A model generated the notes under the pieces. The model ran no database searches. It had not been told where the DNA came from and worked only from the letters and a program-made list of their open reading frames with translations. 64,000 nt of DNA, taken from the NCBI GenBank assembly GCA_022791255.1, contig JAAVYR010000001.1, positions 1 to 64,000 on the forward strand. Reading direction: 5' to 3'. Below, in pieces: positions 40,014-50,177 of this stretch (position 1 is its first letter; each line of letters begins with the position of its first letter). The translations under genes were made by a program, and so were the position numbers. The DNA is from Peptococcaceae bacterium (lineage in GTDB: Bacteria > Bacillota > Dehalobacteriia > UBA4068 > JAAVYR01).

Positions 40014-41207
40014 TCAACACCTACTTGAGAAAGCCGCATCTAAGACAGTTACTACTTTATCTATCTCCTCTTTGGTTACGGTCAGAGGCGGCAAGAGGCG
40101 GATAACCGTACCAGCGGTACAATTTACCAACACCCCATGGTCCTTGGCAAAACCAACAATGCCGCTGCCATTATGAGCAAGGGCTAAGCCCGCTAGTAGT
40201 CCTTTACCTCGCACCTCTAGGATGTCGTCATATTTTTCTTTTAAGGCTTCCAGCTTGATCCAGAGATAACTGCTTACTTCCTGGACATGGTCTAAGAAGC
40301 CTGGTTCCAGCATGGTTTCCATCACGGCCACCCCCGCCGCAGTTACCAGAGGATTACCGCCGAAGGTAGAACCATGGTCCCCCGGATGAAAGGCTGCCGC
40401 TACCTGTTCTTTGGCAAGGAAAGCACCGATAGGTGCGCCACCACCTAAGCTTTTTGCCAAAGTCATAATATCTGGTTCGATGCCATATTGTTCATAAGCA
40501 AAGAGAGAACCCGTCCGCCCCATGCCACACTGCACTTCATCTAAAATCAGCAAGATGTCACAGTCATCACAAAGCGCCCGTACTTCCTGCAAATATGCTG
40601 GGTCAGCAGCGATAACGCCGCCTTCCCCTTGAACTGTTTCCAGCATAATGGCGCAAGTCTTTGCTGTTACAGCTTCTTTCAGTGCTGCAAAATCATTAAA
40701 GGGCACATAGGAAAATCCTTCTGGTAACGGATGAAAATCTTTATGAAATTTCTCTTGTCCAGTTGCTTTTAAGGTTGCCAGCGTCCGTCCATGAAAGGAA
40801 TGCTCCATGGTAATGATATCTGTCCGCTCCGGGTGCCCTTGTTCTGCTGCATATTTTCTAGCCAGCTTGATGGCGCCTTCATTCGCTTCCGCACCGCTAT
40901 TGCAAAAGAATACTTTATCTAGCGAGGAGTGTTCTACCAAAAGTTTCGCCAGCTGGATTTGAGGTTCTATCCAATATAAATTAGAACAGTGGATTAAGGC
41001 TTCGCTTTGTTTCTGGATGGCCTCTACCACTGCCGGATGGCAATGGCCCAGGCCATTAACGGCAATACCAGACACAAAGTCCAGATACTCTTTACCATCA
41101 GCGTCCCAGATGACGCTGCCTTTCCCTTTGGTCACTACCATGGGCAGCCGACCATAGGTATTCATTAAATATTTCTTGCCCTCCGCAATGAGCGTTTCAT
41201 TGTTCAT
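40014..41207 (-). CDS. argD: Acetylornithine aminotransferase
   Basis: NSGAEANEGAIKLARKYA, LDEVQCGMGRTG, GSTFGGNPL. Confidence 0.96.
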   Translation of the reverse strand: MNNETLIAEGKKYLMNTYGRLPMVVTKGKGSVIWDADGKEYLDFVSGIAVNGLGHCHPAVVEAIQKQSEALIHCSNLYWIEPQIQLAKLLVEHSSLDKVFFCNSGAEANEGAIKLARKYAAEQGHPERTDIITMEHSFHGRTLATLKATGQEKFHKDFHPLPEGFSYVPFNDFAALKEAVTAKTCAIMLETVQGEGGVIAADPAYLQEVRALCDDCDILLILDEVQCGMGRTGSLFAYEQYGIEPDIMTLAKSLGGGAPIGAFLAKEQVAAAFHPGDHGSTFGGNPLVTAAGVAVMETMLEPGFLDHVQEVSSYLWIKLEALKEKYDDILEVRGKGLLAGLALAHNGSGIVGFAKDHGVLVNCTAGTVIRLLPPLTVTKEEIDKVVTVLDAAFSSRC

Positions 41208-41249
41208 ATTGCCATCCTCTCTTCTTTTGCCACTGATATATCACTGCTT

Positions 41250-42137
41250 TTATTTTGATACCATCGTACCGATACCATCTCTGGTCAGCATTTCCAACAA
41301 AATGCTGTGAGGCCGCCTACCATCTAAGATGTGAGCACTTTTCACCCCACCATTAATGGCCTTCACACAACAATCTACCTTCGGTATCATACCGCCGGAA
41401 ATAATCTTCCGGTCGATGAGGCTATCTACTTCCTCTATTTTCAGAGAAGAAATCAATGTAGACGGATCGTCTTTATCCACACAAATCCCTTCCACATCTG
41501 TAAGAATAATGAGCTTTTCTGCACCCAATGCCACGGCGATTTCTGCCGCTGCATAGTCTGCATTAATATTATAACCTTCGCCGTCAGCGCCTACGCCGAT
41601 AGGAGAAACCACAGGAATATAATCTTTCTCCACCAGCATATCTAGAGGTTCTGTATTCACAGAAACAATTTCTCCTACAAAACCCAGGTCAAGGTCGGTT
41701 TCTTCACCTTCTGCATTTAGTCCGCTAGTCAGCTTTTTCTCCGCCACCAGAAGATTACCGTCTTTCCCGGAAAGACCGATGGCCTTGCCCCCATTTTGAT
41801 TAATGTGGGTAACGATACCTTTATTCAGCTTACCCACTAACACCATTTCTACCACTTCCATGGTGTCACCGTCTGTCACCCTGAGACCATTGATAAATTC
41901 CGACTGAATATCCAGCCGCTTCAAAAGACGATTAATCTCTGGACCCCCGCCATGAACGATAACAGGATGGATACCCACCAGCTTCATTAAGATGACATCA
42001 TTAATGACAGCCTTTTGCAGCTCTTCATTGAGCATAGCATGGCCACCGTATTTGATAACCACTGTCTTGCCATGAAATTCTTTAATATAAGGCAATGCGT
42101 CTACCAACACATTTGCCTTTTCGATTGGATTTGACAT
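41250..42137 (-). CDS. argB: Acetylglutamate kinase
   Basis: VIKYGGHAM, VHGGGPEINRLLKRL, GGMIPKVDCCV. Confidence 0.97.
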   Translation of the reverse strand: MSNPIEKANVLVDALPYIKEFHGKTVVIKYGGHAMLNEELQKAVINDVILMKLVGIHPVIVHGGGPEINRLLKRLDIQSEFINGLRVTDGDTMEVVEMVLVGKLNKGIVTHINQNGGKAIGLSGKDGNLLVAEKKLTSGLNAEGEETDLDLGFVGEIVSVNTEPLDMLVEKDYIPVVSPIGVGADGEGYNINADYAAAEIAVALGAEKLIILTDVEGICVDKDDPSTLISSLKIEEVDSLIDRKIISGGMIPKVDCCVKAINGGVKSAHILDGRRPHSILLEMLTRDGIGTMVSK

Positions 42138-42151
42138 TTATCTCACTCCTA

Positions 42152-43402
42152 TTAGGTCCGATAATCCCCGTTAATCTTCACATAATCATAGCTTAAGTCA
42201 CAACCCCAAGCAGTAGCAGAACACGCACCATCTGCAAAGTCCATAATAACGGTAATTTCATCCTCAGCAAGGATTTCTGCCGCCCGCTCCTCACGAAAAG
42301 GATAGGGCGCCCCTGCTGCCATCACTTGTTCTTTACCGGCCTTACTTTCCAGCCAAATAGATACTTTTTTCGGGTCATACTTGGCTTCTGAATACCCCAC
42401 TGCACAGATAATCCGGCCCCAGTTGGCGTCTTCCCCAAAGAAAGCAGCTTTTACCAGGCTAGAGGCAGCTACTGCTTTTGCTGCTTTTTTAGCGTCTGCT
42501 TCGGTCTGCATATGAAGTGCCTGGATGGTGAGAAGTTTGGTAGCCCCTTCCCCGTCCTTGGCTATCATCCGTGCCAGAGCTTTACATACTTGGGTAAGAG
42601 CCGCAGCAAAGATAGCATAGTCTGCACTGTTTATGGTGATTTCATCATTACCAGCCGCACCATTGGCCATCACCATCAGAGAGTCATTGGTGCTGGTATC
42701 ACCATCTACCGTCACCATGTTAAAGGAAACATCTGCTGCTGCCTTTAATGCAGATTGCAATGCTTCCGGAGACACCGCTACATCAGTAGTAATAAAGCCC
42801 AGCATAGTCGCCATATTTGGGTGTATCATACCAGAGCCTTTAGCGATACCGCCGATGGTCACCGTCTTACCGGCCATTTCACATTGAAGGGCATATTCTT
42901 TCGGAAAGGTATCCGTGGTCATGATAGCAAGAGCTGCATCATGTCCCCCCTCTGGAGACAAGGCCGCTGTCACCATATCAATACCGGCTGTTATTCGCTC
43001 CATAGGCAACGCTACACCGATAACCCCAGTAGAAGCCACCAGCACTTTTTCTGCCGGCACGCCCAACTTTTCACCTGTCTTCACTGCCATGGTCTGAGCG
43101 TCTTTTTCTCCGGTTTCCCCAGTGCAGGCATTGGCATTGCCGCTATTAGCGATAATGGCATAACCTTTCCCGCCCTTTACAACCTGCCGGCACCAGCCTA
43201 CAGGAGCCGCTGCATATTGGTTTTGGGTGAAAACCCCTGCGATAGACGCTTCCTGCTCTGTATAAATCAGCGCTACATCCTTTTTATCGGGCTTTTTACT
43301 TTTGATAGCCGCCCGGACGCCAGCTGCTTGGAAACCCGCTGCTGCTGTTACGCCGCCAGGGATTTCTCTGCCTATCTTCTTTTCTTCTATCATAAAAAAC
43401 AC
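42152..43402 (-). CDS. argJ: Bifunctional glutamate N-acetyltransferase/amino-acid acetyltransferase
   Basis: [42 protein letters not shown]. Confidence 0.97.
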   Translation of the reverse strand: MFFMIEEKKIGREIPGGVTAAAGFQAAGVRAAIKSKKPDKKDVALIYTEQEASIAGVFTQNQYAAAPVGWCRQVVKGGKGYAIIANSGNANACTGETGEKDAQTMAVKTGEKLGVPAEKVLVASTGVIGVALPMERITAGIDMVTAALSPEGGHDAALAIMTTDTFPKEYALQCEMAGKTVTIGGIAKGSGMIHPNMATMLGFITTDVAVSPEALQSALKAAADVSFNMVTVDGDTSTNDSLMVMANGAAGNDEITINSADYAIFAAALTQVCKALARMIAKDGEGATKLLTIQALHMQTEADAKKAAKAVAASSLVKAAFFGEDANWGRIICAVGYSEAKYDPKKVSIWLESKAGKEQVMAAGAPYPFREERAAEILAEDEITVIMDFADGACSATAWGCDLSYDYVKINGDYRT

Positions 43403-43435
43403 CTTTGCTTTCTTTTATTCAGCTTATCATAAAAC

Positions 43436-44476
43436 TCATGGACACTGAGGGATAGCCATCAGTCCAGTAGTTTCGGGGAAACCTAGCAGCAAATTCATAT
43501 TCTGCACTGCCTGGCCTGCGGCCCCTTTACCTAAGTTATCAATGGCAGAGGTCACAATAATACGATTGGTCCGCTCGTCATAGTGATACCCGATGTGACA
43601 AAGATTACTGCCCACTGTCCATTTGGTCTGGGGATAAACATCAGGCTCCTGAATGCGAATAAATGGCTCGCTGCCATAATATTTCTCATAAATAGCCTGT
43701 AAATCCTTACCGAACTGCACCCCCACCCCGCTGCCATAGCAAGTAGCCAATATTCCCCTGGTCATAGGGATTAAATGGGGGGTAAAGTTAATGGTCACAG
43801 GCCGTCCTGCTGCTTCTGTCAGCGCCTGTTCGATTTCCGGTGTATGGCGATGTTTCCCTACATTATAGGCTTTTACGCTTTCGTTAGCTTCTCCATAGAG
43901 ATTAGTAGGCGACGGCGTCTTCCCGGCACCAGAAACACCGGATTTTGCATCAATGATGATAGTTGCAGGGTCTATGACACCTTCTTTTACCAGAGGATAC
44001 ATAGCCAAAATAGAAGCCGTGGTATAGCAGCCAGGGTTCCCCACGATTTGCGCCTCTTTGATTTGCTCCCGGTAAAGCTCCGGCAAACCATAAACAGCCG
44101 CTTTCGTCAGTGGATGATTTTCATGGCCCACATGGTACCATGCCTCAAAGACTGCACCATCACGGAAACGGAAGTCTGCGCCAATATCGATAACCTTTAT
44201 GCCTGCAGCAGCTAACTCTGCTGCGACCGGCACACACTTGCCATGAGGCAAGATGATAAACACCAGGTCAGAGTCTGCCTTAATTTTGCTTAAATCCAAC
44301 TCCTCAATGGTTTGATCCATAAAACCGTATAAATAAGGAAATACTGATTGGATTTTCTCTCCGGCAGAAGTATGGGCTGTCAAATGGGTAATGGTAACCC
44401 CACCATGATTTAACAACAAACGAATTAACTCCCCGCCGGCAAAGCTGGAAGCGCCAATCACACTCACTCGATACAT
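43436..44476 (-). CDS. argC: N-acetyl-gamma-glutamyl-phosphate reductase
   Basis: SVIGASSFAGGELIRLLLNH, NPGCYTTASILA. Confidence 0.96.
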   Translation of the reverse strand: MYRVSVIGASSFAGGELIRLLLNHGGVTITHLTAHTSAGEKIQSVFPYLYGFMDQTIEELDLSKIKADSDLVFIILPHGKCVPVAAELAAAGIKVIDIGADFRFRDGAVFEAWYHVGHENHPLTKAAVYGLPELYREQIKEAQIVGNPGCYTTASILAMYPLVKEGVIDPATIIIDAKSGVSGAGKTPSPTNLYGEANESVKAYNVGKHRHTPEIEQALTEAAGRPVTINFTPHLIPMTRGILATCYGSGVGVQFGKDLQAIYEKYYGSEPFIRIQEPDVYPQTKWTVGSNLCHIGYHYDERTNRIIVTSAIDNLGKGAAGQAVQNMNLLLGFPETTGLMAIPQCP

Positions 44477-44573
44477 AGGCAGCAGCTCCTTTTCTTATAT
44501 GATTATATCTTACCCCTTTATCTTTACTTTTGCAATGCTTATTTCAGAAAATTTTGTATATTTTTTCTTATAT

Positions 44574-44591
44574 AATGAATATTTATACATT
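44574..44591. promoter_or_regulatory. Candidate ArgR operator (ARG box) upstream of argC
   Basis: AATGAATATTTATACATT, near match to the TGAATWWWWATTCA consensus. Confidence 0.5.
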
Positions 44592-44602
44592 AGCTGCATA
44601 CA

Positions 44603-44640
44603 AAAAAGAGAAAAGTCAGATTACTGCTTTTCTCTCTTTT
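44603..44640 (-). terminator. Terminator downstream of iorB
   Basis: AAAAAGAGAAAAGTCAGATTACTGCTTTTCTCTCTTTT imperfect hairpin. Confidence 0.6.
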
Positions 44641-44686
44641 TCACAAAACGATTTATCAGATGATTTTCTATAGCTATAGCCATATG

Positions 44687-45268
44687 CTATCTTTGCAGTT
44701 CTCTGCCACTGGCAAAGGCCTTTTGGTTTACTGCCAGGAATTTCTCCGGTACAGCCTCTGCTAGTGCTTGCTGCCACAAAGCACTATCCCCGGCTAAGAA
44801 TTGAGATAGCACCCCTAACAGTACCACATTGACCGCCTTACCATTGCCGGCAGCTAATGCTAACGATAGCGCGTCTACCGGTACCACCTGTTTTGCTCTT
44901 TGCCGCAGCTTCCCAATAACATCTTCTGGATATACAGCTGCACTTGCAGAAACAGGCATCGGGTCCAGCGCTTGATCATTAACGATGACTGTACCGTCTT
45001 CCTTTAAGTAGTCTATCCAACGAAGAGCCTCCAGCTTCTCAAAGGCCAAGATTACATCTGCCGCTCCTGGCTGGATAATGGGAGAATACACCTTATCCCC
45101 AAAACGGACCTGGGTCACTACACTGCCGCCCCGTTGGGCCATACCATGGATTTCAGAGACTTTTACCTCCCCAGCTATTCGTTGGGCAGCAGCAGCAAGG
45201 ATACGGCTAGCAAGGATGGTCCCCTGACCGCCCACACCAACGATGAGAATATTTGTTGTTTTCGTCAT
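44687..45268 (-). CDS. iorB: Indolepyruvate ferredoxin oxidoreductase beta subunit
   Basis: ILIVGVGGQGTILASRIL, EIHGMAQRGGSVVTQVRFG. Confidence 0.94.
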   Translation of the reverse strand: MTKTTNILIVGVGGQGTILASRILAAAAQRIAGEVKVSEIHGMAQRGGSVVTQVRFGDKVYSPIIQPGAADVILAFEKLEALRWIDYLKEDGTVIVNDQALDPMPVSASAAVYPEDVIGKLRQRAKQVVPVDALSLALAAGNGKAVNVVLLGVLSQFLAGDSALWQQALAEAVPEKFLAVNQKAFASGRELQR

Positions 45269-47028
45269 CTTTCCGCACCATCCTTTTCCCGGCTTACGAT
45301 AGCGTCTTTAGGGCAGACAGAGGCACAGACGCCACAGCCTACACATTGAGCACTGTCTATTCTAGCCTTACCGTCTTTCCGCGCAATGGCAGGGCACCCC
45401 ACACCCAGACAAATACCGCAGTTGATACACTTTTCTTTTTCCACCAGCAGAGGCTGTTTCATAGCAGCCCGATTGATTAAGATGCAAGGCCGTTTCGTAA
45501 TGATAACAGATGGCTCCGCTGCTGCCACTTCTTCCCGCACCACTTGTTCTGTAGCCACCAGATCAAAAGGATCCACCACTCGCACCCGTTTTACACCGCA
45601 AGCCCGCACCATGGCCTCTAAGTCTACACTGGGAGCAGGTTCTCCTTTAGCAGTTTTGCCGGTAGCTGGGTTCTCTTGGTGCCCCGTCATAGCAGTGATA
45701 CTGTTATCCAGGATAATGGTCGTTACGGTAGAGCCATTATACACCGTATTCATCAGCCCGGTAATACCAGAATGGAGAAATGTCGAGTCGCCTAATACGG
45801 CTACCGTTTTACGGCTAAACTCTTTTCCACGAGCCTTTTCCATGCCATGGGCCACGCCAATGCTGGCGCCCATGCAGATGGTAGTATCCATCGCGTTCAA
45901 AGGCGGTACGGCAGCCAAGGTATAGCAACCAATATCACCAGATACATTAAGCTTTAATTTATGGAGCACATAGAAGATGCCTCGATGAGGACACCCAGGG
46001 CAGAGCACTGGCGGACGGTTTGGTAGGTTTTCTCCCCCTGATAACCTCGGTGCAGTTTCTCCTAAGATTTTTTCTTTGATGGTTTCCGTAAAGATTTCAC
46101 CAATAGGCGAGAATAACTCTTTGCCTACTACAGGAATACCCCAGCTTTTGATGGTATCTTCCATAAAGGCCTCCAGCTCTTCGATGACAATGAGCTTTTC
46201 TACTCCGGCAGCAAAGTCTGTAATCAATTGCTTTGGCAAAGGAAAAGCCATACCGATTTTCAAAACAGACGCATTGGGTAAAGCTTCTTTTACATATTGA
46301 TAAACTGCACCGCTGGCAATGATACCCAGCTTGCGGTCATCTCCCCACTCAATGCGATTTAGCTCTGTAGTTTCACTATAAGCAGCTAATTTTTGCAAGC
46401 GCTCCTCTACCATCACATGAAGTTTCCTGGCATTGGCTGGCATAGCTACATATTTGGCAGCGTTTTTCTCGTAGGGCACAAGCTCACTTTCCTCGCGTTC
46501 TCCTAGCGCCACCAAAGATTGAGAGTGTGCAATGCGGGTGGTCAATCGAAGCAGCACCGGCGTGTCAAACGCTTCACTAATGGTAAAGGCAAGTTTGGTA
46601 AAGTCCTTTGCCTCTTGGCTATCGGAGGGCTCCAATACCGGTACTTTGGCTGCTCGGCCGTAAAGACGGTTATCCTGTTCGTTTTGAGAGCTATGCATAC
46701 CAGGGTCGTCTGCCGTAACGATGACCAGCCCCCCATTTACTCCCGTATATCCCACGGTAAAGAGCGGGTCTGCCGCTACATTTAAGCCCACATGCTTCAT
46801 AGCTGCAAGGGCTCTGGCTCCGCCGATAGAGGCACCGATGGCAGACTCCACCGCTACTTTTTCATTAGGCGCCCACTCAGCATAGATTTCTTCATAAGCA
46901 GCAGCACACTCTGTAATCTCTGTGCTAGGCGTACCAGGATAGGCAGAGACCACTCTTACCCCAGCTTCCCATGCGCCCTGTGCTACAGCAGCATTGCCTG
47001 TTAATAATTTTTTTACCAATGGAAACAC
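45265..47028 (-). CDS. iorA: Indolepyruvate ferredoxin oxidoreductase alpha subunit
   Basis: GNAAVAQGAWEAGVRVVSAYPGTPSTEI, CPGCPHRGIFYVL, C-terminal 4Fe-4S motifs. Confidence 0.95.
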   Translation of the reverse strand: MFPLVKKLLTGNAAVAQGAWEAGVRVVSAYPGTPSTEITECAAAYEEIYAEWAPNEKVAVESAIGASIGGARALAAMKHVGLNVAADPLFTVGYTGVNGGLVIVTADDPGMHSSQNEQDNRLYGRAAKVPVLEPSDSQEAKDFTKLAFTISEAFDTPVLLRLTTRIAHSQSLVALGEREESELVPYEKNAAKYVAMPANARKLHVMVEERLQKLAAYSETTELNRIEWGDDRKLGIIASGAVYQYVKEALPNASVLKIGMAFPLPKQLITDFAAGVEKLIVIEELEAFMEDTIKSWGIPVVGKELFSPIGEIFTETIKEKILGETAPRLSGGENLPNRPPVLCPGCPHRGIFYVLHKLKLNVSGDIGCYTLAAVPPLNAMDTTICMGASIGVAHGMEKARGKEFSRKTVAVLGDSTFLHSGITGLMNTVYNGSTVTTIILDNSITAMTGHQENPATGKTAKGEPAPSVDLEAMVRACGVKRVRVVDPFDLVATEQVVREEVAAAEPSVIITKRPCILINRAAMKQPLLVEKEKCINCGICLGVGCPAIARKDGKARIDSAQCVGCGVCASVCPKDAIVSREKDGAER

Positions 47029-47060
47029 TCCTTATCACTCGTCAATCATACAATCTCAAT

Positions 47061-47129
47061 GTCATCCTATGTCATCCTGAACGATAGTGAAGGATCTTAA
47101 AACACGCTTTGAAGCCCCCCAGAATAACA
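47061..47129. repeat. GTCATCCTGAACG-family repeat, with duplicated 5' end
   Basis: GTCATCCTATGTCATCCTGAACGATAGTGAAGGATCTTAAAACACGCTTTGAAGCCCCCCAGAATAACA. Confidence 0.65.
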
Positions 47130-47135
47130 TAAAGG

Positions 47136-48446
47136 CTATTTTACTTCTTTGCGATAGTCAAAGACCCGTTTTGCTTTGCCAGGGGTCCGTTCTAGAGACT
47201 GGCTTTCTACCAGTTTCACTCTGGCATGGATAGACAGCACATTAAACAGCTGACCTTCAATGTTTCTGCGTAATTCTTCTAACTCGCCATATCTATCCAA
47301 AAGGCGATTATCCCCTAGCTCTACCAATACTTCTAAATCATCCAAAGAGCCTTTTTTGTAAACGTTAATCTGATAGCTGGTACCGATACCAGGGATTTTC
47401 ATTAGGACGCTTTCGATTTGAGAAGGAAATACATTAACGCCACGGATAATCATCATATCGTCTGCCCGGCCCGTTACCTTTTCCATACGGGCAAAAGTCC
47501 TGCCGCAAATGCACCGCTCCTGGTTGATGCGAGAAATATCTTTGGTACGATAACGGATGACTGGGAAGGCTTCTTTGGAAAGGCTGGTAAAAACCAGCTC
47601 TCCCTTGCTACCAGGCGGCAACACTTCTCCTGTGTCAGAGTCGATAGTTTCCACGATAAAGTGGTCTTCGTTAATATGGAGTCCCTGGGCCCAAGGACAT
47701 TCCCCTGCAACACCTGGCCCCATGACTTCACTTAAGCCATAGTTATCAGTAGCTAAGATATGCAATTTCCGCTCTATCTGGTTTCTTAGTTCATTGGTCC
47801 ACGGCTCACTGCCAAAGAGACCGATACGCAGCTTTAATTTCTCCGTGTCAATGCCCATCTGCTCGGCCTTCTCTCCCAGATAGAGCGCATAGCTGGGGGT
47901 CGCAATGAGGACGGTAGAGCCAAAGTCCTGCATGAGCATGAGTTGCTTTTCCGTGTTGCCGCCAGAGATAGGCACTACCGTCGCCCCCACACGTTCTAAA
48001 CCATAGTGAAGCCCAAAGCCACCGGTAAAGAGCCCATAGCTAAAAGCCACTTGCGCCGTATCCTCTCGTGTTACCCCTGCCATGGTAATGACCCGCGCCA
48101 GTAAATCTGCCCAGGTATCCAAGTCTTGCTTCGTATAGCCTACCACGATAGGCTTCCCCGTCGTACCGGAAGACGCGTGGAGGCGAACAATATTTTCCTG
48201 CGGTTCTGCAAAAAGACCAAAGGGATAGTTTGCCCGCAAATCGTCCTTTACCGTAAAAGGCAGTAAAGCCAAGTCTTTTAAAGACTGGATATGTTTCGGC
48301 TGCACCCCGATGGCATCCATTTTTTCCCGGTAAGCAGGCACCTTATCATATACTCGTGCTACCAGCGTTTTTAATTTTTCTAGCTGCAAAGCCTCTATCT
48401 GACTTCTAGTCATCGTTTCATGGGCTCTATCCCACATCACTACCAT
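47136..48446 (-). CDS. paaK: Phenylacetate-CoA ligase family protein
   Basis: HASSGTTGKPIVVGYT, GADDMMIIRG-like (GRADDMMIIRGVNVFPSQIE). Confidence 0.93.
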   Translation of the reverse strand: MVVMWDRAHETMTRSQIEALQLEKLKTLVARVYDKVPAYREKMDAIGVQPKHIQSLKDLALLPFTVKDDLRANYPFGLFAEPQENIVRLHASSGTTGKPIVVGYTKQDLDTWADLLARVITMAGVTREDTAQVAFSYGLFTGGFGLHYGLERVGATVVPISGGNTEKQLMLMQDFGSTVLIATPSYALYLGEKAEQMGIDTEKLKLRIGLFGSEPWTNELRNQIERKLHILATDNYGLSEVMGPGVAGECPWAQGLHINEDHFIVETIDSDTGEVLPPGSKGELVFTSLSKEAFPVIRYRTKDISRINQERCICGRTFARMEKVTGRADDMMIIRGVNVFPSQIESVLMKIPGIGTSYQINVYKKGSLDDLEVLVELGDNRLLDRYGELEELRRNIEGQLFNVLSIHARVKLVESQSLERTPGKAKRVFDYRKEVK

Positions 48447-48504
48447 AACCTACAACACCTCTTATTTCTTTCTGCCAAACCTACCAAACTTCTCTTCTCT
48501 CGTT

Positions 48505-49899
48505 TTATCGCTCTTGTTGATTAAGCCATGCTCGCCCTTGTTCTATGGCAACTGTCGTTGCTTCTACACTAGGACCGCCAGGCACTTTCCGTGCTGCTAC
48601 ACACCGATCTACGGCAATATATTCATAGATGTCCTCCCCAAAAACTGGAGAGAATTGTTGAAACTCTGCTAAGGTTAAATCTTCTAAATCTTTACCATGC
48701 TGCTCACAATATGCTACTAAATGACCTACAATGGCATGAGACTCCCGGAAAGGCACATTGCGCGCCGCCAGGTAATCAGCAGCGTCTGTCGCATTAATGA
48801 AGCCGCCTTTGGCACTCCCATGCATCTTCTCTTTGTTCACCGTCATGGTTTTCAGCATGGGGATATACACTAAGAGAGATTTTTTCACATTATCAATAGC
48901 GTCAAATAATGCTTCTTTATCCTCCTGCATATCTTTATTATAAGCAAGAGGCAACCCCTTCATCATGACAAGAAGGGTCTGCAAGTCCCCATAAACCCGA
49001 CCGGTTTTTCCCCGGACAAGCTCTGCCACATCAGGATTTTTCTTCTGCGGCATGATAGAAGAACCAGTGCTGAAGCCATCATCCAACACAATAAAACGAA
49101 ACTCATTGCTAGACCAGAGAATGATTTCTTCAGAAAGACGAGATAAGTGCATCATAATCATAGAGGCAGCTGCTGCATACTCGATAGCAAAGTCCCGGTC
49201 AGATACACCGTCTAAGCTGTTTTCACTGATGGCGGCAAAGCCTAACTGGTCCGCTACAAACTGCCGGTCGATAGGAAATGTAGTCCCAGCTAAGGCCCCA
49301 GAACCTAGAGGCAATACATCAGTCCTGCGATAGCAGTCGTCCAAACGCTGCGCATCTCGACGAAACATCTGCAAATAGGCCAACATATGGTGAGCAAAGG
49401 TAATGGGCTGCGCCTTTTGCAAATGGGTATAACCCGGCATGACGGTATGTTGATGTTCTTCCGCCAAGGCCAAAAGTTCCTCGCATAGCTGCAATACCAA
49501 TGCCTTTGTTGCTTTGATTTCTTCCTTCATATACATACGGATATCCAGCGCTACCTGGTCATTACGGCTGCGAGCGGTATGGAGCTTTTTCCCTGCATCA
49601 CCAATGCGCTCTGTGAGAATGGTTTCCACATTCATATGGATATCTTCTGCACCCAAGTCAAACTCCACTTCGCCATTTTCGATATCTGTTAGTATTTGCT
49701 CTAGAGCCGTAACAATCTGCTCTGCTTCCTCCTGAGAGATAATACCTTGTTTGCCTAGCATAGCAGCATGCGCCATAGAACCCTGGATATCCTGTAAATA
49801 CAACCGTTTATCAAAGGAAATAGAAGAATGAAAATCCTCTACCAATGCGTCTGTACCTTTACTAAATCTACCGCCCCATAATTTCATATTTTCTACCAA
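48505..49899 (-). CDS. argH: Argininosuccinate lyase
   Basis: LWGGRFSKGTD, TGSSIMPQKKNPDVAELVRGKTGRVYG. Confidence 0.97.
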   Translation of the reverse strand: MVENMKLWGGRFSKGTDALVEDFHSSISFDKRLYLQDIQGSMAHAAMLGKQGIISQEEAEQIVTALEQILTDIENGEVEFDLGAEDIHMNVETILTERIGDAGKKLHTARSRNDQVALDIRMYMKEEIKATKALVLQLCEELLALAEEHQHTVMPGYTHLQKAQPITFAHHMLAYLQMFRRDAQRLDDCYRRTDVLPLGSGALAGTTFPIDRQFVADQLGFAAISENSLDGVSDRDFAIEYAAAASMIMMHLSRLSEEIILWSSNEFRFIVLDDGFSTGSSIMPQKKNPDVAELVRGKTGRVYGDLQTLLVMMKGLPLAYNKDMQEDKEALFDAIDNVKKSLLVYIPMLKTMTVNKEKMHGSAKGGFINATDAADYLAARNVPFRESHAIVGHLVAYCEQHGKDLEDLTLAEFQQFSPVFGEDIYEYIAVDRCVAARKVPGGPSVEATTVAIEQGRAWLNQQER

Positions 49900-50030
49900 C
49901 CTTCCAATGTTTATTTCAATAATTATTTTTCATAAGCCGTTACCTTTTATTTTACTGGATTTTGGCGAAAAAGCCAAGCTGTTTTCTTAAGATACAGAAT
50001 ATGGATACAGCACCACATGTTACAAAAAAA

Positions 50031-50079
50031 TTACCTACTTCTGCAGACAGACAACCTCTTTGTCAGCAGTAGTAGGTAA
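50031..50079 (-). terminator. Terminator-like hairpin, stem related to that at 3348-3393
   Basis: TTACCTACTTCTGCAGACA...TGTCAGCAGTAGTAGGTAA with T-run on minus strand. Confidence 0.65.
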
Positions 50080-50104
50080 GTCTTCGTATTTAGTGGCACG
50101 ACAA

Positions 50105-50138
50105 GTCATCCTGAGGAACGCAGTGACGAAGGATCTTA
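50105..50138. repeat. GTCATCCTGA...GAAGGATCTTA repeat, left-half copy
   Basis: GTCATCCTGAGGAACGCAGTGACGAAGGATCTTA. Confidence 0.6.
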
Positions 50139-50171
50139 AAAGGACTTGCAATAGAAATTGCAAGTCCTTTT
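50138..50171 (-). terminator. Terminator downstream of cwlD-like gene, perfect 15-bp stem
   Basis: AAAAGGACTTGCAAT-AGAA-ATTGCAAGTCCTTTT. Confidence 0.8.
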
Positions 50172-50177
50172 CTTTAT

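Noticed and set aside
42755-43432. 225-aa plus-strand ORF antisense to argJ
   Set aside because: Cys/His/Arg-rich shadow ORF over a conserved gene.
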